Assembly (NCBI GenBank): GCA_965262315.1
Contig: CBDHFJ010000058.1
Coordinates: 1-28,490 of the forward strand
Direction of reading: 5' to 3'
DNA length: 28,490 nucleotides
Source of the DNA: JBCCFK01 sp965262315
GTDB taxonomy: Bacteria; Actinomycetota; Acidimicrobiia; Acidimicrobiales; UBA8592
Position 1 is the stretch's first letter; every line of letters starts with the position of its first letter. This document shows positions 8,851 to 15,619 of this stretch, in pieces. Below the pieces are notes generated by a model. It had not been told where the DNA came from. It saw only the letters and a program-made list of their open reading frames with translations, and did no database searches. The position numbers were made by a program, and so were the translations under genes.

Positions 8851-10032
8851 GTGAGCGACTTACGCACCGTGCTGGTTCGGGTTCACGGACCCGACGAGCC
8901 GGGCATCTCGGCGGACCTGTTCGCAACGCTCCACGCCATGGGTGCCGTGGTCAGCGACATCGAGCAGGTGGTCGTTCGGCGACGCCTGAGCCTCGACGTG
9001 TTGATCGAGGTTCCCCCTGGTGACGACGCGCTCAAGGACCTGCTGCTCTTCGGGTTCAAGCGAAACCTCACCGTCGACCTCGAAGAGGTGGACGACGAGC
9101 CCACCGAATACCACCGGCCCCACGTCGTCACCATCGTGGGCCCCGAACTCTCGCCGCTCGAGATCAAGGCGGCCACCGACGCCATCGCCGACGGCAACGG
9201 CAACATCGACCGCATCGTCCGCCTGTCCCGCTACCCGGTCATGAGCTACGAGTTCCGGATCAGCCGCGGCAACCCGGACCGCATCCGGGCAAACCTCGTC
9301 GTCGCCGCCGCCGAACACCCGGGCATGGACGTGGCCATCCAGCGCGAGGGCCTCAGCCGCCGTGCGAAGCGTCTGGTGGTGCTCGATGTCGACTCCACCC
9401 TGATCCAGGACGAGGTCATCGACGTGCTCGCCAGCGAAGCCGGTGTCGAGCCCGAGGTCGCCGCGCTCACCCGGTCGGCCATGGAAGGGCACATCGATTT
9501 CGAACAGAGTCTTCGCCAGCGAGTGGCGTTGCTCGAGGGGCTGGACGAGCTCGCGATCGAGCGGGCCTGGCGCAAGCTCCGTCCCACACCCGGCGCCCGA
9601 ACGTTCTGTCGGACGCTCGACCGGCTCGGCTACACCACGGCCACCGTCTCGGGCGGGTTCACGGTCTTCACCGAACGGCTCCGCAAGGAGCTCGGCATCG
9701 GCTACGGGATGGCCAACCAGCTCGAGATCGTGGACGGCCGCCTCACCGGCGGACTCACCGGCCCCATCGTCGATCGGGCCGCGAAGGCCCAGTTCCTCCG
9801 CGACGTCGCCGAGTACGAGGGCATCCCGGTCGAACAGACCGTGGCGGTGGGCGACGGTGCCAACGACCTCGACATGCTGGCCGCGGCCGGCCTGGGCATC
9901 GCGTTCAACGCCAAGCCGGCGGTCCGCGAAGCGGCCGACACCTCGCTGCGGGTGCCGTACCTCGACGCGATCCTGTTCCTGCTGGGCCTCAGCCGCGAGG
10001 AGATCGAGGCCGCCGACCTCGACGACGCGTGA
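8851..10032 (+). CDS. serB: phosphoserine phosphatase SerB with two ACT domains
   Basis: Catalyses the last step of serine synthesis, O-phospho-L-serine to L-serine and phosphate, in the cytoplasm. The protein has 393 residues. Residues 5-75 and about 90-165 are tandem ACT domains (VRVHGPDEPGISADLFATL; VTIVGPELSPLEIKAATDAI). The HAD phosphatase domain carries DVDST (Asp179, Asp181), SGGFTVF (267-273), Lys312 and GDGANDLDM (334-342). This matches the long actinobacterial SerB2 layout, in which the ACT domains bind serine for feedback control. The GTG start at 8851 is fixed by the ACT domain start and the adjacent -10 box. Its stop overlaps the next gene as GTGA. Confidence 0.95.
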   Translation: MSDLRTVLVRVHGPDEPGISADLFATLHAMGAVVSDIEQVVVRRRLSLDVLIEVPPGDDALKDLLLFGFKRNLTVDLEEVDDEPTEYHRPHVVTIVGPELSPLEIKAATDAIADGNGNIDRIVRLSRYPVMSYEFRISRGNPDRIRANLVVAAAEHPGMDVAIQREGLSRRAKRLVVLDVDSTLIQDEVIDVLASEAGVEPEVAALTRSAMEGHIDFEQSLRQRVALLEGLDELAIERAWRKLRPTPGARTFCRTLDRLGYTTATVSGGFTVFTERLRKELGIGYGMANQLEIVDGRLTGGLTGPIVDRAAKAQFLRDVAEYEGIPVEQTVAVGDGANDLDMLAAAGLGIAFNAKPAVREAADTSLRVPYLDAILFLLGLSREEIEAADLDDA

Positions 10033-10646
10033 GCGAGCCCTCGTTCCCACCGGGATTCTTCGACCGGTCGGACCCCACGGGCGACGACCTGTTCTACGAG
10101 CAGCCGCGCCTGGTCACCCACATCGACGATGCCGCGATCGCTGCAGTGGGCGCGCTCTACGACGAGCTCGGTCTCGATGGCCGAGTGCTCGATCTGATGT
10201 CGTCGTGGATCAGCCACTTCCGGACGCCGCCCGCAGCGCTGGTCGTGCTCGGCATGAACGAGACCGAGCTCGCGGCCAACGCGGCGGCCGATTCGTCGGT
10301 GGTGCACGACCTCAACCGCGACCCGCGCCTGCCGTTCGGCGACGACGAGTTCGATGCCGTGACCTGTTGCGTGTCGGTCGACTATCTCGTGCGGCCGGTC
10401 GAAGTGTTCGTGGAGGTCGCCCGGGTCCTGCGCCCCGGAGGCTTGTTCGTGTGCACCTTCTCGAATCGCTGCTTCCCCACCAAGGCCATCCGCGGCTGGT
10501 TGATGACCGACGACGAGGGCCACTGCCGGATCGTGGCCGCCTACTTCGCGGCGAGCGGCGCCTTCGAACCAGCAGTGGTCGACGTGCGGACTCCGCCCGG
10601 GACCGGCACCGATCCGCTCTTCGCGGTCTACGCAGCGGCCACCTGA
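10029..10646 (+). CDS. small class I SAM-dependent methyltransferase-like protein
   Basis: A 205-residue protein with the fold signature of a Methyltransf_11 enzyme. The post-I/II region LPFGDDEFDAVTCCVSVDYLVRP is followed by a motif III-like VARVLRPGGLFVCTFSNRCF. The usual glycine-rich motif I is replaced by VLDLMSSWISHF, and SAM-binding residues appear spread over NETELAANAAAD and HDLNRDP. The GTG start overlaps the serB stop by 4 nt, so the two genes are translationally coupled. Members of this group often sit beside unrelated metabolic genes and their substrate is unknown. No link to serine metabolism can be shown. Confidence 0.8.
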   Translation: MSEPSFPPGFFDRSDPTGDDLFYEQPRLVTHIDDAAIAAVGALYDELGLDGRVLDLMSSWISHFRTPPAALVVLGMNETELAANAAADSSVVHDLNRDPRLPFGDDEFDAVTCCVSVDYLVRPVEVFVEVARVLRPGGLFVCTFSNRCFPTKAIRGWLMTDDEGHCRIVAAYFAASGAFEPAVVDVRTPPGTGTDPLFAVYAAAT

Positions 10647-10667
10647 CCGGGGAACCTCGGCGGTCAG
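10643..10667. terminator. hairpin between convergent genes
   Basis: CTGACCG and CGGTCAG form a 7-bp stem with an 11-nt loop. It begins on the methyltransferase stop codon and ends 2 bp before the stop codon of the opposing formylglycine-generating enzyme gene. No T-tract is present. Confidence 0.4.
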
Positions 10668-10668
10668 C

Positions 10669-11526
10669 TCATCCGGCCGAGACCGTCCGGAACCCGAGGT
10701 GACCGGTCGAGGTGTCGGGGGCGTTCGCGGTTCGCGCCGAGATCCGGTACCGGTGGCAGTACGACTCGTGGCACAGGTACGAGCCACCCTTCATGACCCG
10801 GCCGGAACCGGCAGGAGGACCGGTCGGGTTGTCGCTGACGGCGCTGTGCTTGGCGGCGGGATCGAACCAGTCGGCGCACCATTCCCAGACGTTGCCGGTC
10901 ATCTCGTACAGCCCGTAGTCGTTGGGCGGGAACGAGCGCACCGGCGCCGTCCCGACGTGGCCGTCCGCAGCGGTGTTCTCGGCAGGGAAGGTGCCCTGCC
11001 AGACGTTCATCCGATGCTCGCCGCCGGGTTCCAGCTCGTCGCCCCAGGGATGGATCGAGCCGGCGCGACCGCCACGGGCCGCGAACTCCCATTGCGCCTC
11101 GGTGGGGAGCGCGGCGCCGGCCCAGCGGCAATAGGCAGTGGCGTCGAGCCAGGAGACATGGGTGACGGGGTGGTCCTGGCGGTCGACCACGTCGGAGTGC
11201 GGTCCCTCGGGGTGGGACCAGTCCGCACCGAAGACCTGCCGCCACCAGGGCGCCGCGGCGACCCCCCTGGTCTCCTGGAAGTCGTCGGGCAGGAGTCCGC
11301 CGAACACGAAGGACCAGCCGTACCGTTCGGCGTCGGTCTGCCAGTCCGTGGCTCGGACGAACGCAGCGAACTGGGCGACGGTCACCGCGGTGACGTCGAT
11401 GGCGAAGGCGTCGAGCACGACCTCGATGGCCGGCCCCTCACCGTCGGCGGGATAGGCGACCGGGTCGTCGGTCCCCATCGTGAAGGCGCCACCATCGAGG
11501 CGGACGCGATCGTGGCCCGTCACCAT
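10669..11526 (-). CDS. formylglycine-generating enzyme (sulfatase-activating)
   Basis: Copper-dependent oxidase of the FGE-sulfatase (SUMF1) family, 285 residues, converting the active-site Cys of type I sulfatases into formylglycine. Conserved segments are FTMGTDDP near residue 15, DVTAVTVAQFAAFVRAT, HPVTHVSWLDATAYCRWAGA, LPTEAQWEFAARGG, YEMTGNVWEWCADW and GFRTVSAG at the end. The two catalytic cysteines are present in GGSYLCHESYCHRYR (Cys252, Cys257). This separates true aerobic FGEs from the many related proteins that lack them. The ATG at 11526 overlaps the end of the CoA-transferase gene (ATGGTGA), with a GTG one codon later as alternative start. No sulfatase gene lies in the window, so the substrate must be encoded elsewhere. 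Confidence 0.92.
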   Translation of the reverse strand: MVTGHDRVRLDGGAFTMGTDDPVAYPADGEGPAIEVVLDAFAIDVTAVTVAQFAAFVRATDWQTDAERYGWSFVFGGLLPDDFQETRGVAAAPWWRQVFGADWSHPEGPHSDVVDRQDHPVTHVSWLDATAYCRWAGAALPTEAQWEFAARGGRAGSIHPWGDELEPGGEHRMNVWQGTFPAENTAADGHVGTAPVRSFPPNDYGLYEMTGNVWEWCADWFDPAAKHSAVSDNPTGPPAGSGRVMKGGSYLCHESYCHRYRISARTANAPDTSTGHLGFRTVSAG

Positions 11527-12638
11527 CCCTCCGCACGAATGGCGTCGCCGTCGGCGTCGAGCTCGCGGCCCGCCCATCGCACGGACCCGGGCGTGGCGGA
11601 CAGCCGGGCGATGACGTTCTGCATCGGCATGCCGTCGACCTCGACGACGAGTTCCCGCTCGATGGCGTGGGGGTCTTCGACGATGCCCTTGGTGTCGAGA
11701 ATCGGCGCCACGGCGATGGACAGCTCGTTGAAGGTCGACAGGACCTCGTCGGCCGGCCGCGCGGCGATCCAGTCGCGCAATGCTCCATCGACGATGTCCC
11801 GATGCTCGACTCGGCCCTCGAAGGTCGCGAACCGCTCGTCGTCGCCGAGACCCAGCAGGTCCATCAGCCGGGCCGCGACGCTCGCCGCCGAGGCACTGAG
11901 CGCCAACCAGACCCCGTCGCCGCTCTGGTAGGAACCGCGCGGCACCGAGTACGGGAGCTGGGACCCCATGCGTTGCTGGAGAAACCCGTGGTCCAGCCAC
12001 GCCGCGGCAAGCGGGCCCATGAGCTGAAACATCGAGTCGAGCAGGCAGACGTCGACCACCTGCCCGACCCCCGAGTGCACCGCGACCATCACCGAGAACG
12101 CACCGACGAGACCGGTGACCTCGTCGGTCAGAGCAATGGGTGGCAACAGCGGGCCGCCTCCGGTCTCGCCGTTGACGGCGGCGAAGCCCGACATGGCCTC
12201 GGCGAGCGTGGCGAACCCGGGTCGGTCCCGGTACGGGCCGGTCTGCCCGAAGCCGGTGACGCGCAGGATCACCAACGACGGCTTCTCTGCGATCAGCTCG
12301 TCGGGTTCGAGGCCGAGCGCCTCGAGCTTGCCAGGCCGGAAGTTCTCGATCAGGACGTCGGCCTCGACGATCAACCGCCGGACGACCGCGAGCTGTTCCG
12401 GGTCCTTGAGGTCGGCCGCCATCGTCCGCTTGCCGCGGTTGGCGTACTTCCACCAGTAGGTGACGTCGTCGTCGGGGTCACGCCAGCCCATGCCGCGCAC
12501 GGTGTCGCCGGTCGGCGACTCCACCTTGATGACGTCCGCCCCGAAGTCGGCCAGGTAGCGGGCGGTGTGGGGTCCGGCGAGCACCGTCGACAGATCGACG
12601 ACCCGCAGTCCCGCGAGCGGCCCCTCGGCACCCGTCAT
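11520..12638 (-). CDS. CaiB/BaiF family (class III) CoA-transferase
   Basis: Transfers CoA between carboxylic acids in the cytoplasm. The protein has 372 residues, and the acid partners cannot be deduced. The N-terminal Rossmann part shows PLAGLRVVDLSTVLAGPHTARYLADFGADVIKVESP and RGKRTMAADLKDP. IENFRPGKLEALGL and TGFGQTGPYRDRPGFATLAEAMSGF are family hallmarks. Asp172 in IALTDEVTG occupies the position of the catalytic Asp that forms the acyl anhydride. Its ATG overlaps the stop of a 19-codon leader ORF (ATGA), and its own stop overlaps the FGE start, so three reading frames are chained. Pairing of a CoA-transferase with an FGE is not a known functional unit. Confidence 0.9.
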   Translation of the reverse strand: MTGAEGPLAGLRVVDLSTVLAGPHTARYLADFGADVIKVESPTGDTVRGMGWRDPDDDVTYWWKYANRGKRTMAADLKDPEQLAVVRRLIVEADVLIENFRPGKLEALGLEPDELIAEKPSLVILRVTGFGQTGPYRDRPGFATLAEAMSGFAAVNGETGGGPLLPPIALTDEVTGLVGAFSVMVAVHSGVGQVVDVCLLDSMFQLMGPLAAAWLDHGFLQQRMGSQLPYSVPRGSYQSGDGVWLALSASAASVAARLMDLLGLGDDERFATFEGRVEHRDIVDGALRDWIAARPADEVLSTFNELSIAVAPILDTKGIVEDPHAIERELVVEVDGMPMQNVIARLSATPGSVRWAGRELDADGDAIRAEGW

Positions 12639-12694
12639 GGCCGTCCGGCGCGGGGCACGTCGACGCCGTCCACCAGCAGGTCCCAGTCGCTCAT
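12635..12694 (-). CDS. 19-residue leader ORF coupled to the CoA-transferase gene
   Basis: An ATG at 12694 opens MSDWDLLVDGVDVPRAGRP, whose TGA overlaps the ATG of the CoA-transferase gene as ATGA. A TAACGT hexamer ends 7 nt before this ATG, the same spacing as other leaderless genes in the window. The mRNA therefore probably begins at this start codon rather than at 12638. It could serve to deliver ribosomes to the downstream gene, which has no clear ribosome binding site. Alternatively, one of the single-base errors common in this window may separate the true N-terminus from the rest of the CoA-transferase. Confidence 0.45.
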   Translation of the reverse strand: MSDWDLLVDGVDVPRAGRP

Positions 12695-12701
12695 GGCGGC
12701 G

Positions 12702-12707
12702 ACGTTA
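12702..12707 (-). promoter_or_regulatory. -10 element of the leader-CoA-transferase-FGE operon
   Basis: TAACGT on the minus strand lies 7 nt before the ATG at 12694 and 63 nt before the CoA-transferase ATG. It therefore supports translation of the leader ORF from a leaderless message. Confidence 0.5.
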
Positions 12708-12774
12708 CCCGCCGGGCTGCCGGCAGGCCGATGCCGGCGCCGCGGAGGCATCTTGAGAAGCGGTTGCTACAACC

Positions 12775-12806
12775 TTGACCACTTCTTGATGAAGTCCGCC
12801 TAATGT
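12775..12806 (+). promoter_or_regulatory. strong promoter with a palindrome in a 20-bp spacer
   Basis: TTGACC (12775-12780) and TAATGT (12801-12806) are near-consensus -35 and -10 boxes, separated by 20 bp instead of 16-18. The spacer starts with the palindrome ACTTC-TTGAT-GAAGT (12781-12795). GGTTG-CTA-CAACC (12762-12774) abuts the -35 box, and CTTGA occurs three times (12752, 12774, 12784). Long spacers holding a dyad are typical of promoters activated by MerR-family regulators. That assignment is inference. The region is distinctly more AT-rich than its surroundings. Confidence 0.6.
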
Positions 12807-12812
12807 GGTGCC

Positions 12813-12943
12813 TGTTCCGTTCGGCCTCACCGCCATCAGGCCCGACGGACAGCACGGCGAACGTCGAACCGCCACGACGACGCCGACATGCATCGACCGC
12901 ACCGGATCACTTCCCGCCAGATCCGGTGCGGTCGTTGTCGTTT
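12813..12943 (+). ncRNA. candidate two-hairpin small RNA
   Basis: Starting where the upstream promoter should initiate, the sequence forms a long stem-loop. CTGTTCCGTTCGGCCT (12812-12827) pairs with AGGCCCGACGGACAG (12838-12852) apart from a bulge and one or two mismatches, around the loop CACCGCCATC. A 41-nt linker follows, then a perfect 15-bp hairpin (12894-12934) with loop ACTTCCCGCCA, and TTGTCGTTT as a terminator tail. No convincing coding frame or start fits. The arrangement of two C-rich-loop hairpins resembles the actinobacterial 6C RNA in outline, but neither loop has six consecutive C residues. It is called from structure and promoter only. Confidence 0.45.
12894..12943 (+). terminator. 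perfect 15-bp hairpin with U-rich tail
   Basis: CGACCGCACCGGATC (12894-12908) and its exact complement (12920-12934) enclose an 11-nt loop and are followed by TTGTCGTTT. It is the strongest hairpin in the window on the plus strand. The next plus-strand gene has its own promoter further on, so this appears to end the short transcript from 12813. Confidence 0.6.
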
Positions 12944-13107
12944 CGGGCCACAGTCGTTGCGGCTCGTTCCCGTTCGGGCCACAGTTGGTGCGGCTCGGTC
13001 CCGTTCGGGCCACAGTCGTTGCGGCTCGTTCCCGTTCGGGCCACGGTCGTTGCGGCTCGGTGCCGTTCGGGGCACGGTCGATTGGGCTCGTTGCCGTTCG
13101 CACCCGG
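12931..13107 (+). repeat. 31-bp tandem repeat array
   Basis: After a truncated first copy (12931-12952, 22 bp), five 31-bp units follow at 12953, 12984, 13015, 13046 and 13077, the last one degenerate. Each unit starts like GTCGTTGCGGCTCG and ends like CCGTTCGGGCCACA. Most carry the interrupted palindrome CCCGTTCGGG. Copies 1 and 3 are nearly identical, and divergence rises toward the csd-like gene. A period of 31 rotates the reading frame, so the long open frames across it are an artefact of absent stop codons. The array begins inside the terminator tail and ends 18 bp before the next gene start. Confidence 0.9.
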
Positions 13108-13119
13108 CTGGGGCATGCT
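13091..13119 (+). promoter_or_regulatory. promoter of the cysteine-desulfurase-like gene, leaderless
   Basis: TTGCCG (13091-13096), a 17-bp spacer and CATGCT (13114-13119) end 6 nt before the ATG at 13126. The -35 box lies inside the last, degenerate copy of the 31-bp repeat. Confidence 0.5.
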
Positions 13120-13125
13120 CGGCCG

Positions 13126-14366
13126 ATGACCACGCTCGATGTCGACTTCGTCCGGAGCCAGTTCCCCGCCTTCTCCCACCCCGAGGCCGCGGGGTGGGCC
13201 CATCTCGAGAACGCCGGCGGTTCCTACGTCCCGGGCCAGGTGATCGACCGCCTGCAGCACTTCTTCACCGCCACCAAGGTCCAGCCCTACTGGGACTTCA
13301 CACCGTCGCGAGCCGCCGGTGAGGCGATGGACGAGGCCAAGCGGCGGTTGCCCGCCACGTTCAACGCACCAGCGGATCAGGTGCACTTCGGACCGTCGAC
13401 GACACAGAACACCTATGTCCTCAGCCACGCGTTGCGCGCCGGGATGGCCGACGACGCCGAGATCGTCGTCACCAACCAGGATCACGAGGCCAACATCGGG
13501 GCCTGGCGCCGGCTGGCCGACACCGGCCTGACCGTCCACGAATGGCGGGTCGATCCGGTCACGGGCCTGCTGGCCCTCGAGGATCTCGACGACCTCCTCA
13601 ACGACCGCACCGCGCTGGTGGCGGTCACGCATGCGTCGAACCTCGCCGCCACGGTGAACCCGATCTCCGACATCGCCGAGCGCGCGCACGCCGTGGGCGC
13701 CCTGGTCGCCGTCGACGGGGTGTCGTACGCACCGCACGCCGCCGTCGACGTGCAGGCGCTCGGCTGCGACCTGTACTGCTACAGCGCGTACAAGACCTAC
13801 GGCCCGCACCTGGGCATGATGTGGGTCTCGGGGTCGATCCTGGAGACCGTCGCCAACCAAGGGCACTACTTCAACGAAGCCGATCACACCACCCGTCTCG
13901 TCCCGGCGGGCCCCGACCACGCCGAGATCGGCGCAGCCGCGGGGATCATGGCGTACTACGACGACGTCTGGGCCCATCACTTCGACTCCGACCCCGGGGA
14001 CGACGTCGAGCTGGTGCGCGGCGTGTACGAGCTGTTCGCCCGGCACGAGGAACAGCTCATGGGTCCGCTGGTCGAGCGCATCGTCGACGCCGACGGCGCA
14101 CACCTGGTGGGAACACCGTCGACCCGCCCACGCGGACCGGGCGCCGACCATCGCGTTCCACAGCGAGCGCCGCTCGTCGCGGGAGATCTACGACGAGCTC
14201 ATCGCCGCGAAGGTCAGCTGCGGCCACGGCCACTTCTACGCCCACCGCCTCGTCACCGCCCTGGGCCTCGACCCTGCCGACGGTGTCGTCCGCCTGTCGA
14301 TGGTGCACTACAAACACCGAGGCCGAGGTCGCCCGGGCGCTGGAGGTGCTCGACCGCGTGCTCTGA
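13126..14366 (+). CDS. cysteine-desulfurase-like PLP enzyme, class V aminotransferase fold (two frameshifts)
   Basis: Pyridoxal-phosphate enzyme of the Csd/SufS-like group, probably the VC1184-type subfamily. The N-terminus LENAGGSYVPGQVIDRL, His120 in NQDHEAN, Asp197 in VAVDGVSYAPH and the Schiff-base Lys223 in YSAYKTYGPHLG are visible. Two single-base insertions break the C-terminal quarter. One is in the CCC near 14123-14125: deletion gives TPSTAHADRAPTIAFHSERR. The other is in the AAA at 14312-14314: deletion gives MVHYNTEAEVARALEVLDRVL. The repaired protein has 412 residues. The C-terminal KVSCGHGHFYAHR replaces the usual catalytic-Cys loop, so desulfurase activity is unproven. Lyase or selenocysteine-type roles are alternatives. 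Confidence 0.85.
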
Positions 14367-14399
14367 GGGCGCGGCCGACACCAGTGGGGCCCCGTCGGC

Positions 14400-14405
14400 G
14401 ATGAT
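14400..14405 (+). promoter_or_regulatory. -10 element upstream of the 208-residue unknown protein
   Basis: GATGAT ends 6 nt before the ATG at 14412. The intervening GGGGAG could instead act as a ribosome site, but it abuts the start codon too closely. Confidence 0.35.
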
Positions 14406-14411
14406 GGGGAG

Positions 14412-15038
14412 ATGGCGAGCGACGAACCCGGTCCGGAGGTCGAGTTCCTCTTCGAGGGTGACGCGGACGCCATCGTCGACGTGCCGATCCTCGGTGACGG
14501 CTGGGGAGACGGCGAACCCGGGGACGCACCGTCACACCTCGTGGGCAGCGACCGCCTCGCGCAGGTCGTCACCATCGTGAGCGACACCGTCGACCAGATC
14601 CGCGAACAGCGCCGCGAGGAGCAGATGGCCGCGGGGACCGGCGGCAGCGCCACCCTGTTCCCCGAGCGCCAGGCCCACGTCATCCAAGCCACGCAGGTCC
14701 CGTTCCCCGACGTCCTCGCGTTGCTCGCCCAGGGACTGGCGACGCCCCGTCTGCGCCTGGACGGCACCACGCCCGTCGCAGACGACGGCATCGCCGTGTT
14801 CACCGGCCGCCTCCGCATGCGGATCGTCCCGGTCCGGAGGCGCATCGAGCTGCGGGTCTACCCGACGCAGTCGTCCAACCTGACGGTCCTCGAGCTCCAG
14901 CCCTTGCGCACGTGGATGCCCCAGACGCGCCGCTACCTCGGAACGGGCGTCCCGACGATCACCGATCTCACCGACCGCCTGGAACGGGCTGCGGGGTCGA
15001 GCCGACGCCACCACATCGCCGACGATTCGAGAAGCTAG
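14412..15038 (+). CDS. conserved-looking protein of unknown function
   Basis: A 208-residue soluble protein that I do not recognise. The first 45 residues are acidic and Gly-rich (EVEFLFEGDADAIVDVPILGDGWGDG). A helical stretch follows (RLAQVVTIVSDTVDQIREQRREE), then VPFPDVLALLAQGLATPRLRLDG. The C-terminal half is rich in beta strands and Arg (GIAVFTGRLRMRIVPVRRRIELRVYPTQ; LTVLELQP; RYLGTGVPTITDLTDRLE). No signal or membrane segment is seen. Codon use is like its neighbours, with strong third-position GC, and the frame is intact, which supports a real gene. It follows the PLP enzyme by 45 bp and may be co-transcribed. Confidence 0.7.
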   Translation: MASDEPGPEVEFLFEGDADAIVDVPILGDGWGDGEPGDAPSHLVGSDRLAQVVTIVSDTVDQIREQRREEQMAAGTGGSATLFPERQAHVIQATQVPFPDVLALLAQGLATPRLRLDGTTPVADDGIAVFTGRLRMRIVPVRRRIELRVYPTQSSNLTVLELQPLRTWMPQTRRYLGTGVPTITDLTDRLERAAGSSRRHHIADDSRS

Positions 15039-15112
15039 TGCCGCATCAGGGGACGTGTGCGATGTTCGGACGACCTTCTCCGCCCCAGCACCACCGACGT
15101 TCCTGACACGAC

Positions 15113-15619
15113 CTAGAACAGGGCTGCGCCGGCGGTGGCCTGCTCGTGGTCGAGGAGGAACCGCTTGGTCTCGAGACCACCGGCGAAGCCCGTGAGGGAT
15201 CCGTCCTTGCCGACGATGCGATGGCACGGCAGCACGATCGACACCGGGTTGCGCCCGTTCGCCGCCCCCACGGCTCGCACCGCGGTGGGGCGACCGATGC
15301 GGCGGGCCTGTTCACCGTAGGTCGACGTCTGGCCGAACGGGATCTCGGCCAACGCCTCCCACACCTGCACCTGGAACGGGGTCCCGCGCAGGTCGAGCGG
15401 CAGGTCGAACGACGTCCGACGGCCGCCGAAGTAGTCGTCGAGTTGGGCCGCTGCTCGGGCGAGCACCGGGTGGTCCGGTGCGGGCTCGGGGTCGACGGCG
15501 AACTCGACCCGCTCGTCGTCGGGCCACAGCACCGCACGGAGGCCGTGGTCCGACGCCACCAGCGTGAGCGGCCCGACGGGCGACTCGACGGTTCGACAGA
15601 ACAGCGCATCGATGGTCAT
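15113..15619 (-). CDS. ogt: methylated-DNA--[protein]-cysteine S-methyltransferase
   Basis: Suicide repair protein that moves a methyl group from O6-methylguanine in DNA to its own Cys132, within the diagnostic IVLPCHRIVGKDG. The protein has 168 residues. The N-terminal ribonuclease-like part is present (SPVGPLTLVASDHGLRAVLWP). The helix-turn-helix part holds GTPFQVQVWEALAEIPFGQTSTYGEQA, and RAVGAANGRNP holds the arginine finger. SLTGFAGGLETKRFLLDHE is typical of the C-terminus. The ATG overlaps the alkA stop as ATGA, so it is the last gene of an alkylation-repair operon. Length and motifs fit Ogt rather than the Ada C-terminal domain. Confidence 0.95.
   Translation of the reverse strand: MTIDALFCRTVESPVGPLTLVASDHGLRAVLWPDDERVEFAVDPEPAPDHPVLARAAAQLDDYFGGRRTSFDLPLDLRGTPFQVQVWEALAEIPFGQTSTYGEQARRIGRPTAVRAVGAANGRNPVSIVLPCHRIVGKDGSLTGFAGGLETKRFLLDHEQATAGAALF

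Noticed and set aside
12813..12943. 6C RNA
   Set aside because: Two hairpins are present, but neither loop contains the run of six C residues that defines the class. Reported only as an unclassified candidate.
12931..13107. CRISPR array
   Set aside because: Units are directly adjacent, with no unique spacers, and no cas genes are present.
12705..13133. 142-codon minus-strand ORF through the 31-bp repeats
   Set aside because: The repeat period rotates the frame, so the repeated peptide-like pattern is a by-product of stop-free repeats. It also crosses the candidate RNA and promoter.
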